Of a DNA stretch of 64,000 nt, positions 16,507 through 26,139 are shown piece by piece (within the stretch, counting starts at the first letter, position 1; each line of letters opens with the position of its first letter). The notes below the pieces were generated by a model, which worked only from the letters and a program-made list of their open reading frames with translations, was not told the origin of the DNA and did no database searches. The position numbers and the translations under genes were made by a program. The stretch covers positions 50,224 through 114,223 of the forward strand of contig ONAL01000001.1 of the NCBI GenBank assembly GCA_900315785.1. The letters are read 5' to 3'. Source of the stretch: an uncultured Eubacteriales bacterium (lineage in GTDB: Bacteria; Bacillota; Clostridia; Oscillospirales; Acutalibacteraceae).

Positions 16507-19500
16507 TTATATTCCGAGCTTTGCGGAAACCTCGCTTGCTCTGAGCGCAAGAAGCTTTGACACGCCCTCGTCCTGCATTGTTACGCCGTAGAGAACGTCG
16601 GCTTCTTCCATTGTTCCGCGTCGGTGAGTAATAAGTATAAACTGAGTTTTGCCTGTAAGGCTCCTTACATACTGAGCAAAGCGGTCTACGTTTACCTCGT
16701 CGAGCGCCGCCTCAATCTCATCCATTACACAGAACGGAGCGGGACGAACCTTCATAATCGCAAAGTACAAGGCGATCGCGACGAGAGCCTTTTCACCGCC
16801 CGAAAGCGCGTCGAGGTGAACTACGATTTTGCCCGGCGGATGTACGATGATATCAATGCCGCTTGTGAGAATATCCTCGGGGTCGGTAAGCGAAAGTGAA
16901 GCCGTACCGCCGCCGAAGAGCTCCTTGAACGTGTAGGTGAAGTTCCTGTTAATCTGCTCAAAAGCGACGATGAATTCCTCTCGCATCTGCTTTGTGAGCT
17001 CGGTAATCAGACGTTCGATTTCCTTCTTGGACTTCTCCACGTCGTCAACCTGTCTGCTCATAAACTCGTAGCGCTCGGAAACTTCCTTATATTCCTCAAT
17101 CGCGCCTACGTTTACGTTGCCGAGGTTTCTGATTTTGGACTTGAGCTCGTTCAAGCGGCTGCGTGCAGTGGTGAGATTTTCAATCTCGACAGCGTTCTGC
17201 TCCGCCTCGTTCTTTGTGAGCTGATACTCGTCCCAGAGCTTCTGAATAATATTGTCATACTCTTTCTGAAGATTGATTCGTCTCTCTTCAAGTCTGGCAA
17301 GCTCACGACCCGCCGCTTCGCGTTCGTTGTTCTTGTCCTTTTCAAGAGCTCTGAGCTCACCCGAACGGATTTCAAGCTCGCTCTTTTTATTATTTATGCC
17401 CTCAATCTGAAGATTTAAGGCTTTAACCTTTTCGTTAAGGTTATTAATATCGTTGTTTAAGGCTTCAATTCGCCTTTCTGTTTCTGAGATAAGGCTGTTA
17501 TAATTATCAATCTCAGTCTGAAGCTCAGCCTTTCTGCTGCCTCTGCCCTCTTCGGTTGAGAGTGCAAAGGAGATTTCGGAGTTGTAGCTCTCGATATCCT
17601 TCTTTGCGGTAACAATTTCAAGGCGGATATTCTGTAAGCGCTCGCTCATTTCCTCGCGCTGTTCTGTGAGCTTTGAACGGCTGCCCGTGATATCCTCAAT
17701 AAGAGCTTCGTATTCGGAGATAGCCGAGTTGATATCGTTGAGCTCGGTTCTCGCTCTGCGCTCGTCAATCTTGAACTGGTTGATTCTTTCGCGACAGGTT
17801 TCGACAATCTGTTCTGCTTCCTCGATAGCCTGTTTCTTGGAGAGTAAGTCGTTCTCGCAAGCCTTGGCTTCTGTCAGAATACGGACCTGTTCCTGCTTTG
17901 CGTTTGAAAGGTCGGCTCTGGTGGCAAGGATTTCAGCCTCGACAGCGGTAAATTCCGAAACTGCTTTTTCGGCGAGCTTTGAGGCTTCCTCGGCTTTTTT
18001 AAGAAGAGCGTCAGCCTTTTTCTTGTTTGCGTTGATTTCGCTTGCTCTGGAAAGAAGTCCCGACTTTTTGCCGAGCGAGCCGCCTGTGAGCGAACCGCCC
18101 GCGTTAACGACCTGACCGTCAAGTGTAACAACCTTGAAGCGATAGCCGTATTTCTTGGCGATACTCGTCGCGGCGTTCAAATCCTCGGCAACTACAATTC
18201 GTCCGAGAAGCGATTTGAGAATATTTACATATTCGGGCTTACAGCTGCACAAATCGGAAGCGATTCCGATGAATCCGTAGCAATCGTCAAGGTTGTTTTC
18301 GTGAAGCTCCTTGGGCTTGATTGTGTTCATCGGAAGGAATGTAGCTCTGCCGCCGTCACTCCTTTTAAGGAACTCAATAGCCGCCTTGGCGTCCTGATCG
18401 GAAGCCGTAACAATGTTCTGCATTGCGGCTCCGAGAGCGATTTCAACAGCAACGGTATACTCGGACGGTACCTCGATAATCCTTGAAACAGGACCTCTGA
18501 TACCCTTGAGTCTGCCGTCCTTGGAGCCCTGAACGACCTTCTTTACGGAATATGAGAAGCCCTCGAGATTACGCTCCAAATCCTCGAGCAGCTTAACTCG
18601 TCTTAACGCCTGCTGTGCGTCGAGGTTGAGATTATCCGCGTCAGCCTTGAGCTGGTCGCGTTTTTTCTGACGAGAAACGAGCTTGAGCTCAAGACCCTTG
18701 AGTGAGTTTGAGAGCCCGTCTGTGGTCTCGGTAATCTCGTCAATCTGCTTTTTATAGTTTTCCGACATTTCAAGAGTTGTTTCGTACTGCTCCTGCCTTG
18801 TCGTGTTTGTACTCAAAATATTTTCAATTCTGGATTGTAGCTCGGTAACGGACGATACGCTCGTCATCATTGTGACCCTTGCGTCAGCCGACTGAGCTGT
18901 CAGAGACGCGAGCTTTCCGCTGAGCTCCTGAATCTTATCGCCGCTTCTGCTTGAATCTGTGTTTACCACATTCAGCTTGTCGGAAATATCGTCGTAAGCG
19001 TCCTGTTTCTCAGCGATAAGAAGCTCCAGCTCCTTAATCTTCGCGCGCTTTTCCTCAATGCTGTTGAGCGCGTCCTCGGCGTCGGTATCAACCTTTTTGA
19101 TTTCCTCGCTGATTCGGTTTATGTTCTCGCGGTTATGGAGAATATCGTTCTCTGCGACGGAAACCGAGGATTTCTTGGAGCTGATTTCAGCTGTTACGTC
19201 GCTGATTTCACCGCGGATTTTTTCAATCTCCGAGGCAAACTCGCCGTTCTTGAAGTAGATTTCTTCTGTCTCTTTCTGAATATTATCGAGAGCCTCGTCA
19301 GCCTTTGAGTGCTGTAAGCGTGAAATCTCGATTTTGTCCTGCTCTTCCTTCAACACGCGGTTGGAGTTGTTGAGCGTGTTTACCCAGAGAGCAATTTCAA
19401 TATCCTTCTTCTCGCCTGAGTATTCAAGGAACTTCTCAGCCTTTCTGGACTGAGTTTTGAGGGGACCTACGCGTTCCTCGAGCTCTGTTACAATATCCCT

Positions 19501-20073
19501 GAGCCTTAACAGGTTGTCCTCTGTGTGTTTTAACTTGCGCTCAGACTCGAGCTTCTTGTATCTGTAACGGGAGATTCCCGCGGCTTCCTCAAAGATTTCG
19601 CGTCTGTCCTCACTCTTGGAAGCTACGATGCTGTCAATCTTGCCCTGACCAATCATAGAGTAACCGTCACGACCGAGACCTGTGTCCATAAACAGCTCGT
19701 TAACATCCTTGAGTCTGACTTGCGCGCCGTTTATGAGGTACTCGCTGTCGCCACTGCGGAAGTATCTGCGCGTAACCGCAACATCGTCGCCGTCATACTG
19801 CAGAAATCTGTCCTTGTTCTCGATGTTAAGCGTAACCTCGGCGTAGCCCTGAGCCTTACGTCCGTCGGTTCCGTTGAATACAACGTCCTCCATTTTGGAG
19901 CAGCGCAGACTTTTGGGCGACTGCTCGCCGAGTACCCAGCGGATAGCGTCGCTGATGTTACTCTTTCCCGAGCCGTTGGGACCTACGACAGAGGTCATAC
20001 CTGTGTCAAAGGTTAATTTAGTTTTATCCGGAAATGTTTTAAATCCTTGAATTTCAAGGGATTTTAACAGCAT
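16507..20073 (-). CDS. smc: Chromosome segregation ATPase SMC
   Basis: Condensin core subunit. 1188 residues, full length. Walker A GPNGSGKSN and the RWVLGEQSPKSLR segment at the N-terminus; long coiled coils about 170-500 and 670-1010; hinge about 500-670 with GGSLTGGS (VVNAGGSLTGGS) at its end; C-terminal signature LSGGEKALVAIAL and Walker B FCVMDEIEAALDE. Starts 4 bases after the radical SAM gene stop, with AGGTGAT upstream of ATG 20073. The scpA/scpB partners are not in the window. Confidence 0.98.
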   Translation of the reverse strand: MLLKSLEIQGFKTFPDKTKLTFDTGMTSVVGPNGSGKSNISDAIRWVLGEQSPKSLRCSKMEDVVFNGTDGRKAQGYAEVTLNIENKDRFLQYDGDDVAVTRRYFRSGDSEYLINGAQVRLKDVNELFMDTGLGRDGYSMIGQGKIDSIVASKSEDRREIFEEAAGISRYRYKKLESERKLKHTEDNLLRLRDIVTELEERVGPLKTQSRKAEKFLEYSGEKKDIEIALWVNTLNNSNRVLKEEQDKIEISRLQHSKADEALDNIQKETEEIYFKNGEFASEIEKIRGEISDVTAEISSKKSSVSVAENDILHNRENINRISEEIKKVDTDAEDALNSIEEKRAKIKELELLIAEKQDAYDDISDKLNVVNTDSSRSGDKIQELSGKLASLTAQSADARVTMMTSVSSVTELQSRIENILSTNTTRQEQYETTLEMSENYKKQIDEITETTDGLSNSLKGLELKLVSRQKKRDQLKADADNLNLDAQQALRRVKLLEDLERNLEGFSYSVKKVVQGSKDGRLKGIRGPVSRIIEVPSEYTVAVEIALGAAMQNIVTASDQDAKAAIEFLKRSDGGRATFLPMNTIKPKELHENNLDDCYGFIGIASDLCSCKPEYVNILKSLLGRIVVAEDLNAATSIAKKYGYRFKVVTLDGQVVNAGGSLTGGSLGKKSGLLSRASEINANKKKADALLKKAEEASKLAEKAVSEFTAVEAEILATRADLSNAKQEQVRILTEAKACENDLLSKKQAIEEAEQIVETCRERINQFKIDERRARTELNDINSAISEYEALIEDITGSRSKLTEQREEMSERLQNIRLEIVTAKKDIESYNSEISFALSTEEGRGSRKAELQTEIDNYNSLISETERRIEALNNDINNLNEKVKALNLQIEGINNKKSELEIRSGELRALEKDKNNEREAAGRELARLEERRINLQKEYDNIIQKLWDEYQLTKNEAEQNAVEIENLTTARSRLNELKSKIRNLGNVNVGAIEEYKEVSERYEFMSRQVDDVEKSKKEIERLITELTKQMREEFIVAFEQINRNFTYTFKELFGGGTASLSLTDPEDILTSGIDIIVHPPGKIVVHLDALSGGEKALVAIALYFAIMKVRPAPFCVMDEIEAALDEVNVDRFAQYVRSLTGKTQFILITHRRGTMEEADVLYGVTMQDEGVSKLLALRASEVSAKLGI

Positions 20074-20077
20074 CTCA

Positions 20078-21073
20078 TCACCTGTTATCCTTAACTTTCA
20101 GACCGTATTTGGGAATGGAACGGTCTTTTTCTATCTTAACTCTGTAGCCTGAGTTTTCAAGCTCAATCAAATTTTTACGGTTCTGTCCTGTGAATTTTGA
20201 AACCGAGGACGGATTGACCGTAACAATAACATCTTTTGAATCTAAACCTTCTGTCTGCTTTAAAAAATTATTCAGAAAAATCCTGTTTTCGCACAGCTCC
20301 TTGAATGCGGGATGATAGTTGCCCGCAACGTCGCCTGATTTGAGGCTGTCGCTGTAGTGCAGACCGACGCGTATGACGTCAATGCTGTTGTCGTAAAACA
20401 GCGTCATAAGCTCGGAGCAGAGCTCTACGGACTCGTCGAGCGTATAGGGAATATATACTTTCGATTTATAAAGCTTTTCGAGCTCTGTGTTTTTCATAAC
20501 AACAGTCGGGTAAATCCTGACGCAGTCGGGTCGGAGCTTAACAAACTCATTCGCTGTATATCGGTCTTTATCGAAATCGGATTTGTAAAGTCCTGTCATC
20601 ATCTGCAAGCCGAGATTAAAGCCATAGCTTTTAATCAGCTCAGAGGCTTTTCTCACGTCGTCGGAAGAATGACCGCGCTGATTGAATGTTAGGACTTCGT
20701 CTGCCATCGACTGAGCTCCGAGCTCAATCGTTGTTACATTATATTTCTTTAAAAGAACTAATATATCATCGTCAATATAATCGGGACGGGTTGAAAGGCG
20801 GATTCCGCAGAACTTATCGATAAACGGCTGAACGCTTTCGAGAAGCGAAATCATATAGCCGCGGTCAATCGCCGTGAAGCTGCCGCCGAAAAATGCGATT
20901 TCCGCGTTTTGGGTTCTGTCACCCAAATCCGACACAGCCTGTCTGACGGTATCTGCAACGTCCTTTGGCGCAGGCTGATACGTCTGACCCGTAATCTCCT
21001 TCTGATTGCAGAACGAGCACTGATGAGGACAGCCGTTGTGCGGAATGAACAGAGCTATGTTACTGTGCTTAAT
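20078..21073 (-). CDS. Elp3-like radical SAM protein with a probable AUU start
   Basis: Radical SAM enzyme of the family found between rnc and smc in clostridia. The cluster motif is CPHQCSFC, about 15 residues from the start, followed by NQKEITGQ; then FFGGSFTAID, RLSTRPDYID and TIELGAQSM, as in Elp3/YhcC-like proteins. The frame stays open only back to a TGA at 21080-21082, with no ATG, GTG or TTG before the cysteines. Homologues begin MKHxNI; here KHSNI is preceded by ATT (21071-21073), so I take ATT as the start. GGAG lies ten bases upstream. The ATT overlaps the rnc stop (TATTAA). Total about 331 residues. The substrate is unknown. Confidence 0.85.
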   Translation of the reverse strand: MKHSNIALFIPHNGCPHQCSFCNQKEITGQTYQPAPKDVADTVRQAVSDLGDRTQNAEIAFFGGSFTAIDRGYMISLLESVQPFIDKFCGIRLSTRPDYIDDDILVLLKKYNVTTIELGAQSMADEVLTFNQRGHSSDDVRKASELIKSYGFNLGLQMMTGLYKSDFDKDRYTANEFVKLRPDCVRIYPTVVMKNTELEKLYKSKVYIPYTLDESVELCSELMTLFYDNSIDVIRVGLHYSDSLKSGDVAGNYHPAFKELCENRIFLNNFLKQTEGLDSKDVIVTVNPSSVSKFTGQNRKNLIELENSGYRVKIEKDRSIPKYGLKVKDNR

Positions 21074-21746
21074 AACCCATCAACTCCAAAGCTTCGTGAG
21101 CCGCGTTCTGCTCGGCTTCCTTTTTGCTTCGACCGCCGCCTCGACCGATGATGTTCGAGTTGAGCAGAACCTGAAAAACAAAATGCTTGTCGTGGTCGGG
21201 TCCCGATTCGCTCTCGAGCTTGTATTCAATCTTTTCGCCCGGGTTCTTCTGAACAATTTCCTGTAAAGTTGTTTTGTAATCCTTGAAGGGCTTTTTGTTC
21301 TGGTTCTTAACCTCGGGAACAACAAACCTCAGAATGTGCTTTCTGGCAGGTTCGATACCGCCGTCAAGGTAAATTGCAGCGATTACGGCTTCGAACGCGT
21401 CCGATACAATGGACGGACGGTCGGCACCGCCGCCGTTCTTTTCACCTTTGCTGAGGAAAAGATAACTGCCGAGGTCAATCTGCTTGCCGAACTTATAAAG
21501 AGCCTTTTCACAGACAAGCGCCGAACGCAGCTTTGTGAGCTCGCCCTCAGGAAGATTCGGACAGTTTTTGAAGATATAATCGGCAACAACAATAGACAAC
21601 ACGGCGTCACCCAGAAACTCCAGACGTTCGTTGTGCCTGATATGCTTGTCGCGGTGCTCATTGGCGTATGAGGAATGAGTCAGAGCCTCGCGCAGCAGAC
21701 TTTTGTTGTTAAATGTATAATCAATTGCTTTCTCAAAATCTTTCAT
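21069..21746 (-). CDS. rnc: Ribonuclease III
   Basis: Double-strand-specific endoribonuclease for rRNA and mRNA processing. 225 residues. Catalytic domain with HNERLEFLGDAVLS (signature near residue 40) and the second acidic site in SDAFEAVIAAIYLDGG; C-terminal dsRNA-binding domain ends GGGRSKKEAEQNAAHEAL. AAGG lies before ATG 21746. It follows plsX by 9 bases; acpP, usually between these genes, is absent here. Confidence 0.97.
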   Translation of the reverse strand: MKDFEKAIDYTFNNKSLLREALTHSSYANEHRDKHIRHNERLEFLGDAVLSIVVADYIFKNCPNLPEGELTKLRSALVCEKALYKFGKQIDLGSYLFLSKGEKNGGGADRPSIVSDAFEAVIAAIYLDGGIEPARKHILRFVVPEVKNQNKKPFKDYKTTLQEIVQKNPGEKIEYKLESESGPDHDKHFVFQVLLNSNIIGRGGGRSKKEAEQNAAHEALELMGY

Positions 21747-21755
21747 AACTAAACC

Positions 21756-22748
21756 TTACTTTTTGCTGAGCGCTTTTGAGATTTCAGTGATAACGTCAGC
21801 CTCAACATATTCTTTGGTGAGCCTGATAGCATTTTTGAAGGTCTTTGCCTTGGCGCTGCCGTGAGCCTTGAAAACAGGCTTTGCAGTACCCATAATAGGC
21901 GCTCCGCCGTATTCGTTATAGTCAAACTGCTTTGCCATAGCCTTCAAATCCTTCATAATCATAGCCGCGGCAAGCTTGTTCTTGGCGTTCTTTGAGAACA
22001 GCTCCTTGACCTTCTTGAGCATTGACTTTGCAACGCCCTCGTAGGTTTTGAGCACGAGGTTGCCTGTGAAGCCGTCACATACGAATACGTCGCAGACTCC
22101 AGAGGGAAGGTCTCTGCCCTCTACGTTGCCGATAAAGTTGAGACCCGAGTTTTTGAGCAGTTCAAAGGTCTTGTGCTGGAGCTCTCCGCCCTTGTGCTCT
22201 TCGGTTCCGACGTTGGCAAGACCGATACGGGGCTTGTCTATCTTCATAACCTTTTCCATATAAGCGGAAGCCATAACGGCGTACTGCAAGAGCATTTCGG
22301 GACGCGAATCAATGTTTGCGCCCGCGTCGAGAAGCATAAAGCAGCCGCCCTCAAAATGAGGAAGAATCGGAGCAAAGCCTGGGCGCTTTACGCCCTTTAT
22401 ACGCTTGACTATGAGAGTGCCGCCGACGCAAATTGCGCCGCTGTTGCCTGCGCTGACGAGCGCGTCTCCCTCACCTTCCGATAAAAGGCGCATAGAAACA
22501 GCGAGCGAGCTGTCGGGCTTTTTCTTGAGAACAGCGTCAGCGTCCTCGTCGGTCGCGATAACCTCGCTTGCGTGAACGAGCTGCATATCGGAAATATCGA
22601 GCCCGTTGTCGAGCGCGCATTTCTTAACGACAGCCTCGTCGCCGACGAGAGTAATGTCGATACCGTACTCGGCTTTTGCTTCAATTGAGCCTTTGATAAT
22701 TTCGAGAGGGGCGTTATCGCCGCCCATTGCGTCAACTATTATCCTCAT
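21756..22748 (-). CDS. plsX: Phosphate acyltransferase PlsX
   Basis: Converts acyl-ACP to acyl-phosphate for phospholipid synthesis with PlsY. 330 residues. Starts MRIIVDAMGGDNAP; later SAGNSGAICVGG, LLDAGANIDSRPEML and VCDGFTGNLVLKTYEG. Its ATG overlaps the trmFO stop by 4 bases. acpP and the fab genes usually near plsX are not in the window. Confidence 0.96.
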   Translation of the reverse strand: MRIIVDAMGGDNAPLEIIKGSIEAKAEYGIDITLVGDEAVVKKCALDNGLDISDMQLVHASEVIATDEDADAVLKKKPDSSLAVSMRLLSEGEGDALVSAGNSGAICVGGTLIVKRIKGVKRPGFAPILPHFEGGCFMLLDAGANIDSRPEMLLQYAVMASAYMEKVMKIDKPRIGLANVGTEEHKGGELQHKTFELLKNSGLNFIGNVEGRDLPSGVCDVFVCDGFTGNLVLKTYEGVAKSMLKKVKELFSKNAKNKLAAAMIMKDLKAMAKQFDYNEYGGAPIMGTAKPVFKAHGSAKAKTFKNAIRLTKEYVEADVITEISKALSKK

Positions 22749-24055
22749 AATCTCACGCTTTCTAAGTATAATTTCAAATCATTAAGCGAACGGTCGGCAT
22801 AAGCCTGTCCGCGTTCCTTTTTATCTCTGGGGCGGTTCTGAAGCTCGGGCATAATGCCGAAGTTCGCGCCCATCGGCTGAAAGTCCCTGACACTCTCGTC
22901 GCTGATATATGACGAGAGACAGCCGAGCATTGTGGTTGAGGGAAGCTCAAGCGAGCACTCACCCTTAACTCGTCTCGCGGCGTTAATTCCCGCGATAATA
23001 CCCGAAGAAGCGCTCTCCATATAACCCTCAACGCCTGTTATCTGACCTGCAAAGAACAGACGAGGCTCGTCCTTTACGCTGTAATCGCTGTTCAGAACGC
23101 GCGGAGAGTCGAGGAAGGTGTTGCGGTGCATAACGCCGTAACGCACAAACTGAGCGTTTTTAAGAGCGGGAATCAAACCGAAAACACGCTTCTGCTCGGG
23201 GAATTTCAGATTAGTCTGGAATCCGACCATATTGAACATTGTGCCGTTCGAGTTCTCCTTACGGAGCTGGAGCACTGCCCACGGACGGTGACCTGTGTTC
23301 GGGTCTGTGAGACCCACGGGCTTCATCGGACCGAATCTTATGGTGTCGTGACCGCGCTGAGCCATAACCTCAATCGGCATACAGCCCTCGTAAACCTTGG
23401 GGTCTCTGACGTCAAAGTCGTGAACGGGAGCTCTTTCGGCGTTAACAAGCGCCTCATAGAAAACCTCATACTCCGCCTTGTTCATAGGACAATTGAGATA
23501 ATCGGTTCCGTCGCCTTTGCCGTATCGTGACTCAAAGAACGCTCTGCTCATATCGATACTGTCGAGAGTAACAATCGGAGCCGCCGCGTCATAGAACGAC
23601 AGAGCTGTTGAAAACCTCGAGTAAATTGTCTTTGCGAAGTCGTCTGAGGTCAATGGACCTGTTGCGATAACCGTAACCCCGTCGGGAATTTCGGTCACTT
23701 CTCCGCTGATTACGGTGATAAGCGGGTTTGATTTGATATTATCCGTCACGTACTGCGCGAAAATATCCCTGTCAACCGCCAGAGCGCCGCCTGCTGGAAC
23801 ACGCGCCGTGTCCGCCGCCTTTAACAGCAGTGAATCAAGAAGGCGCATTTCTTCCTTTAAAAGACCAGCCGCCGAGCTCGCTCTGTCCGCCTTGAAGGAA
23901 TTGGAGCAGACAAGCTCCGAGAAAAGGTCTGATTTATGCGCAGGGCTCTTTTTCTGAGGCTTCATTTCAAACAAACGAACCTCTATTCCCTGCTTTGCTA
24001 TCTGATACGCAGCCTCGCAGCCCGCGAGACCAGCGCCGATTACATTAATAAACAT
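22745..24055 (-). CDS. trmFO: Folate/FAD-dependent tRNA m5U54 methyltransferase TrmFO
   Basis: Makes ribothymidine at position 54 of tRNA using methylene-THF and FADH2. About 436 residues. FAD-binding N-terminus VIGAGLAGCEAAYQ, then ELVCSNSFK and ALAVDRDIF; C-terminal AGQITGVEGYMES. I take ATG 24055, which shares a base with the topA stop (TGATG); a GTG one codon earlier is possible. Sits in the conserved dprA-topA-trmFO order. Confidence 0.96.
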   Translation of the reverse strand: MFINVIGAGLAGCEAAYQIAKQGIEVRLFEMKPQKKSPAHKSDLFSELVCSNSFKADRASSAAGLLKEEMRLLDSLLLKAADTARVPAGGALAVDRDIFAQYVTDNIKSNPLITVISGEVTEIPDGVTVIATGPLTSDDFAKTIYSRFSTALSFYDAAAPIVTLDSIDMSRAFFESRYGKGDGTDYLNCPMNKAEYEVFYEALVNAERAPVHDFDVRDPKVYEGCMPIEVMAQRGHDTIRFGPMKPVGLTDPNTGHRPWAVLQLRKENSNGTMFNMVGFQTNLKFPEQKRVFGLIPALKNAQFVRYGVMHRNTFLDSPRVLNSDYSVKDEPRLFFAGQITGVEGYMESASSGIIAGINAARRVKGECSLELPSTTMLGCLSSYISDESVRDFQPMGANFGIMPELQNRPRDKKERGQAYADRSLNDLKLYLESVRL

Positions 24056-26127
24056 CACTTAATTGCTTTCTCGTAGCCGCAGTCCTTGTTCGCGCAGAAG
24101 AGCATCTGCTTCTTGCCCTTTTTCTTGAACAGAACCTCGCCGCACTGCGGACATTTCTCATCTACAGGCTCGTTCCACGATACGAAATCGCACTTGGGAT
24201 AGTTGCTGCAGCCGTAGAAAATTGTCTTTCTCTTGGTTGTCTTGATGATAACATCGCCGTCGCCGCACTTGGGACATTTGATGCCGAGCTTCTGGACGTA
24301 CTTCTTTACGTTTTTGCACTCGGGATATCCCGGACAGGCGATGAACTTGCCGAATCTGCCGACCTTGATGACCATATTACGTCCGCAGTTCTCGCAGATA
24401 ATGTCGGTTTTGTCCTCTTCGAGCTGGATTTTTACGCCGTCCATATCGGTCTTGGCTTTTGCGAGAGTTTTCTCGAAATCCTTGTAGAAGTCGTCAATAA
24501 GCGCCTTCCACTCAACCTCGCCGTGCTCGACTGTGTCGAGACTCTGCTCCATCTGAGCTGTGAACTTGAGGTTGACAATTTTCGGGAAACGCTCCTTCAT
24601 CAGCTTGACCATAGCTTCGCCGAGCTCTGTGGGAACGAGTGTCTTGCTCTCGCGCTTGACATACTCTCGGCTTGTGATTGTCGAGATAGTAGCCGCGTAG
24701 GTCGAAGGTCTGCCGATACCGTTTTCCTCAAGAGTTTTGATGAGGGAAGCCTCGGTATATCTCGGCGGTGCCTGAGTAAAATGCTGATTGGGCACAATTT
24801 CCTTTTTGCGGACTGACATATCCTTTTCAAGATAAGGAAGCTCGAGGGATTTTTCCTCAGCTGTGTCCTTGCTCTCGGTATAAAGCATTGTAAAGCCGTC
24901 AAAATCTACGGTATAACCCGAAGCCTTGAAAATATAACCGTTGCCCTCGATATCCGCTCTGGTTGTTTTCTGAACGCAGTCGGACATCTGGGAAGCGACA
25001 AAACGCTTCCAGATAAGATTATAGAGCTTATACTGGTCGGTTGTGAGGTTGTGCTTGATTTTATCGGGCTCAAGCGACGGCATAGCGGGACGGATAGCTT
25101 CGTGACCGTCCTGAGCGTTTGAACGCGACTTGAACATTCTGGGCTTTGAGGGAAGGTATTTTTCGCCGAAATGGCTTCCGATATAATCGGTTACCTCGCC
25201 TATTGCCTGGTTAGAGATTCTGAGCGAGTCGGTTCTCATATATGTGATAAGACCCGTAGCTCCGAGCTCGTCGATCTCTACGCCCTCATAAAGCTCCTGA
25301 GCAACCTTCATTGTACGTCTTGACTGGAAGCCGAGCTTACGCGAAGCCTCCTGCTGTAAGGTTGATGTGATAAACGGAGGTGCAGGTGACTTTTTACGGG
25401 TGCCGTGCTTTACGCTCGCTACTTTATATTCTGCGTTCTCAAGCTCGCTGAGAATCTTCTCTGCTTCTGCCTGAGTACCGATTTTGTCCTTGCCTAAATA
25501 GAGAGTAGCGGGGAAAGACTTTCTGGAGCCCTTGGGGATAAACTTCGCGTCAATTGACCAGTATTCCTCGGGCTTGAAAGCACGGATTTCCTCTTCCCTG
25601 TCAACGATAATTCTGACTGCTACGGACTGAACACGTCCTGCGGACATACCACGTCTGATTTTCTGGGATACGAACGGACTGAGCTTGTAACCCACAAGAC
25701 GGTCAAGAACACGGCGGGCCTGCTGAGCGTTAACGAGATTGAGGTTAATGCTTCTGGGCGAGCTCATACCGTTGTTGACGCCTGCCTTTGTGATTTCGTT
25801 GAACTCAACACGGTTGGCGTCGTTTAGGTCAAGACCGAGAATATATGCCAAGTGCCAGGAAATGGCTTCACCTTCGCGGTCAGGGTCGGTTGCGAGGAAA
25901 ATCTTGTCGGAGTCTTCCGCCTGCTTTTTAATATCCTTAACGAGCGCTTCTTTACCCTTGATAATGGTATAGTTGGGCTCGTAGTTGTTCTTGATATCAA
26001 CGCTGAGTCTCGCGTTGGGAAGGTCACGAACGTGACCCATAGAAGCGATTACGTCGTAATCCTTACCAAGGTATTTCTTGATTGTTTTTGCCTTTGCAGG
26101 CGACTCAACAATTACTAAGTTAGACAT
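24055..26127 (-). CDS. topA: DNA topoisomerase I
   Basis: Relaxes negative supercoils. 690 residues. TOPRIM domain at the start (LVIVESPAKAKTIKKYLG, later DPDREGEAISWHL), catalytic tyrosine in YMRTDSLR near residue 297, and three C-terminal four-cysteine zinc fingers beginning CENCG, CPKCG and CPQCG. Follows dprA by 12 bases. Confidence 0.98.
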   Translation of the reverse strand: MSNLVIVESPAKAKTIKKYLGKDYDVIASMGHVRDLPNARLSVDIKNNYEPNYTIIKGKEALVKDIKKQAEDSDKIFLATDPDREGEAISWHLAYILGLDLNDANRVEFNEITKAGVNNGMSSPRSINLNLVNAQQARRVLDRLVGYKLSPFVSQKIRRGMSAGRVQSVAVRIIVDREEEIRAFKPEEYWSIDAKFIPKGSRKSFPATLYLGKDKIGTQAEAEKILSELENAEYKVASVKHGTRKKSPAPPFITSTLQQEASRKLGFQSRRTMKVAQELYEGVEIDELGATGLITYMRTDSLRISNQAIGEVTDYIGSHFGEKYLPSKPRMFKSRSNAQDGHEAIRPAMPSLEPDKIKHNLTTDQYKLYNLIWKRFVASQMSDCVQKTTRADIEGNGYIFKASGYTVDFDGFTMLYTESKDTAEEKSLELPYLEKDMSVRKKEIVPNQHFTQAPPRYTEASLIKTLEENGIGRPSTYAATISTITSREYVKRESKTLVPTELGEAMVKLMKERFPKIVNLKFTAQMEQSLDTVEHGEVEWKALIDDFYKDFEKTLAKAKTDMDGVKIQLEEDKTDIICENCGRNMVIKVGRFGKFIACPGYPECKNVKKYVQKLGIKCPKCGDGDVIIKTTKRKTIFYGCSNYPKCDFVSWNEPVDEKCPQCGEVLFKKKGKKQMLFCANKDCGYEKAIK

Positions 26128-26139
26128 AGTACCTCCAAA

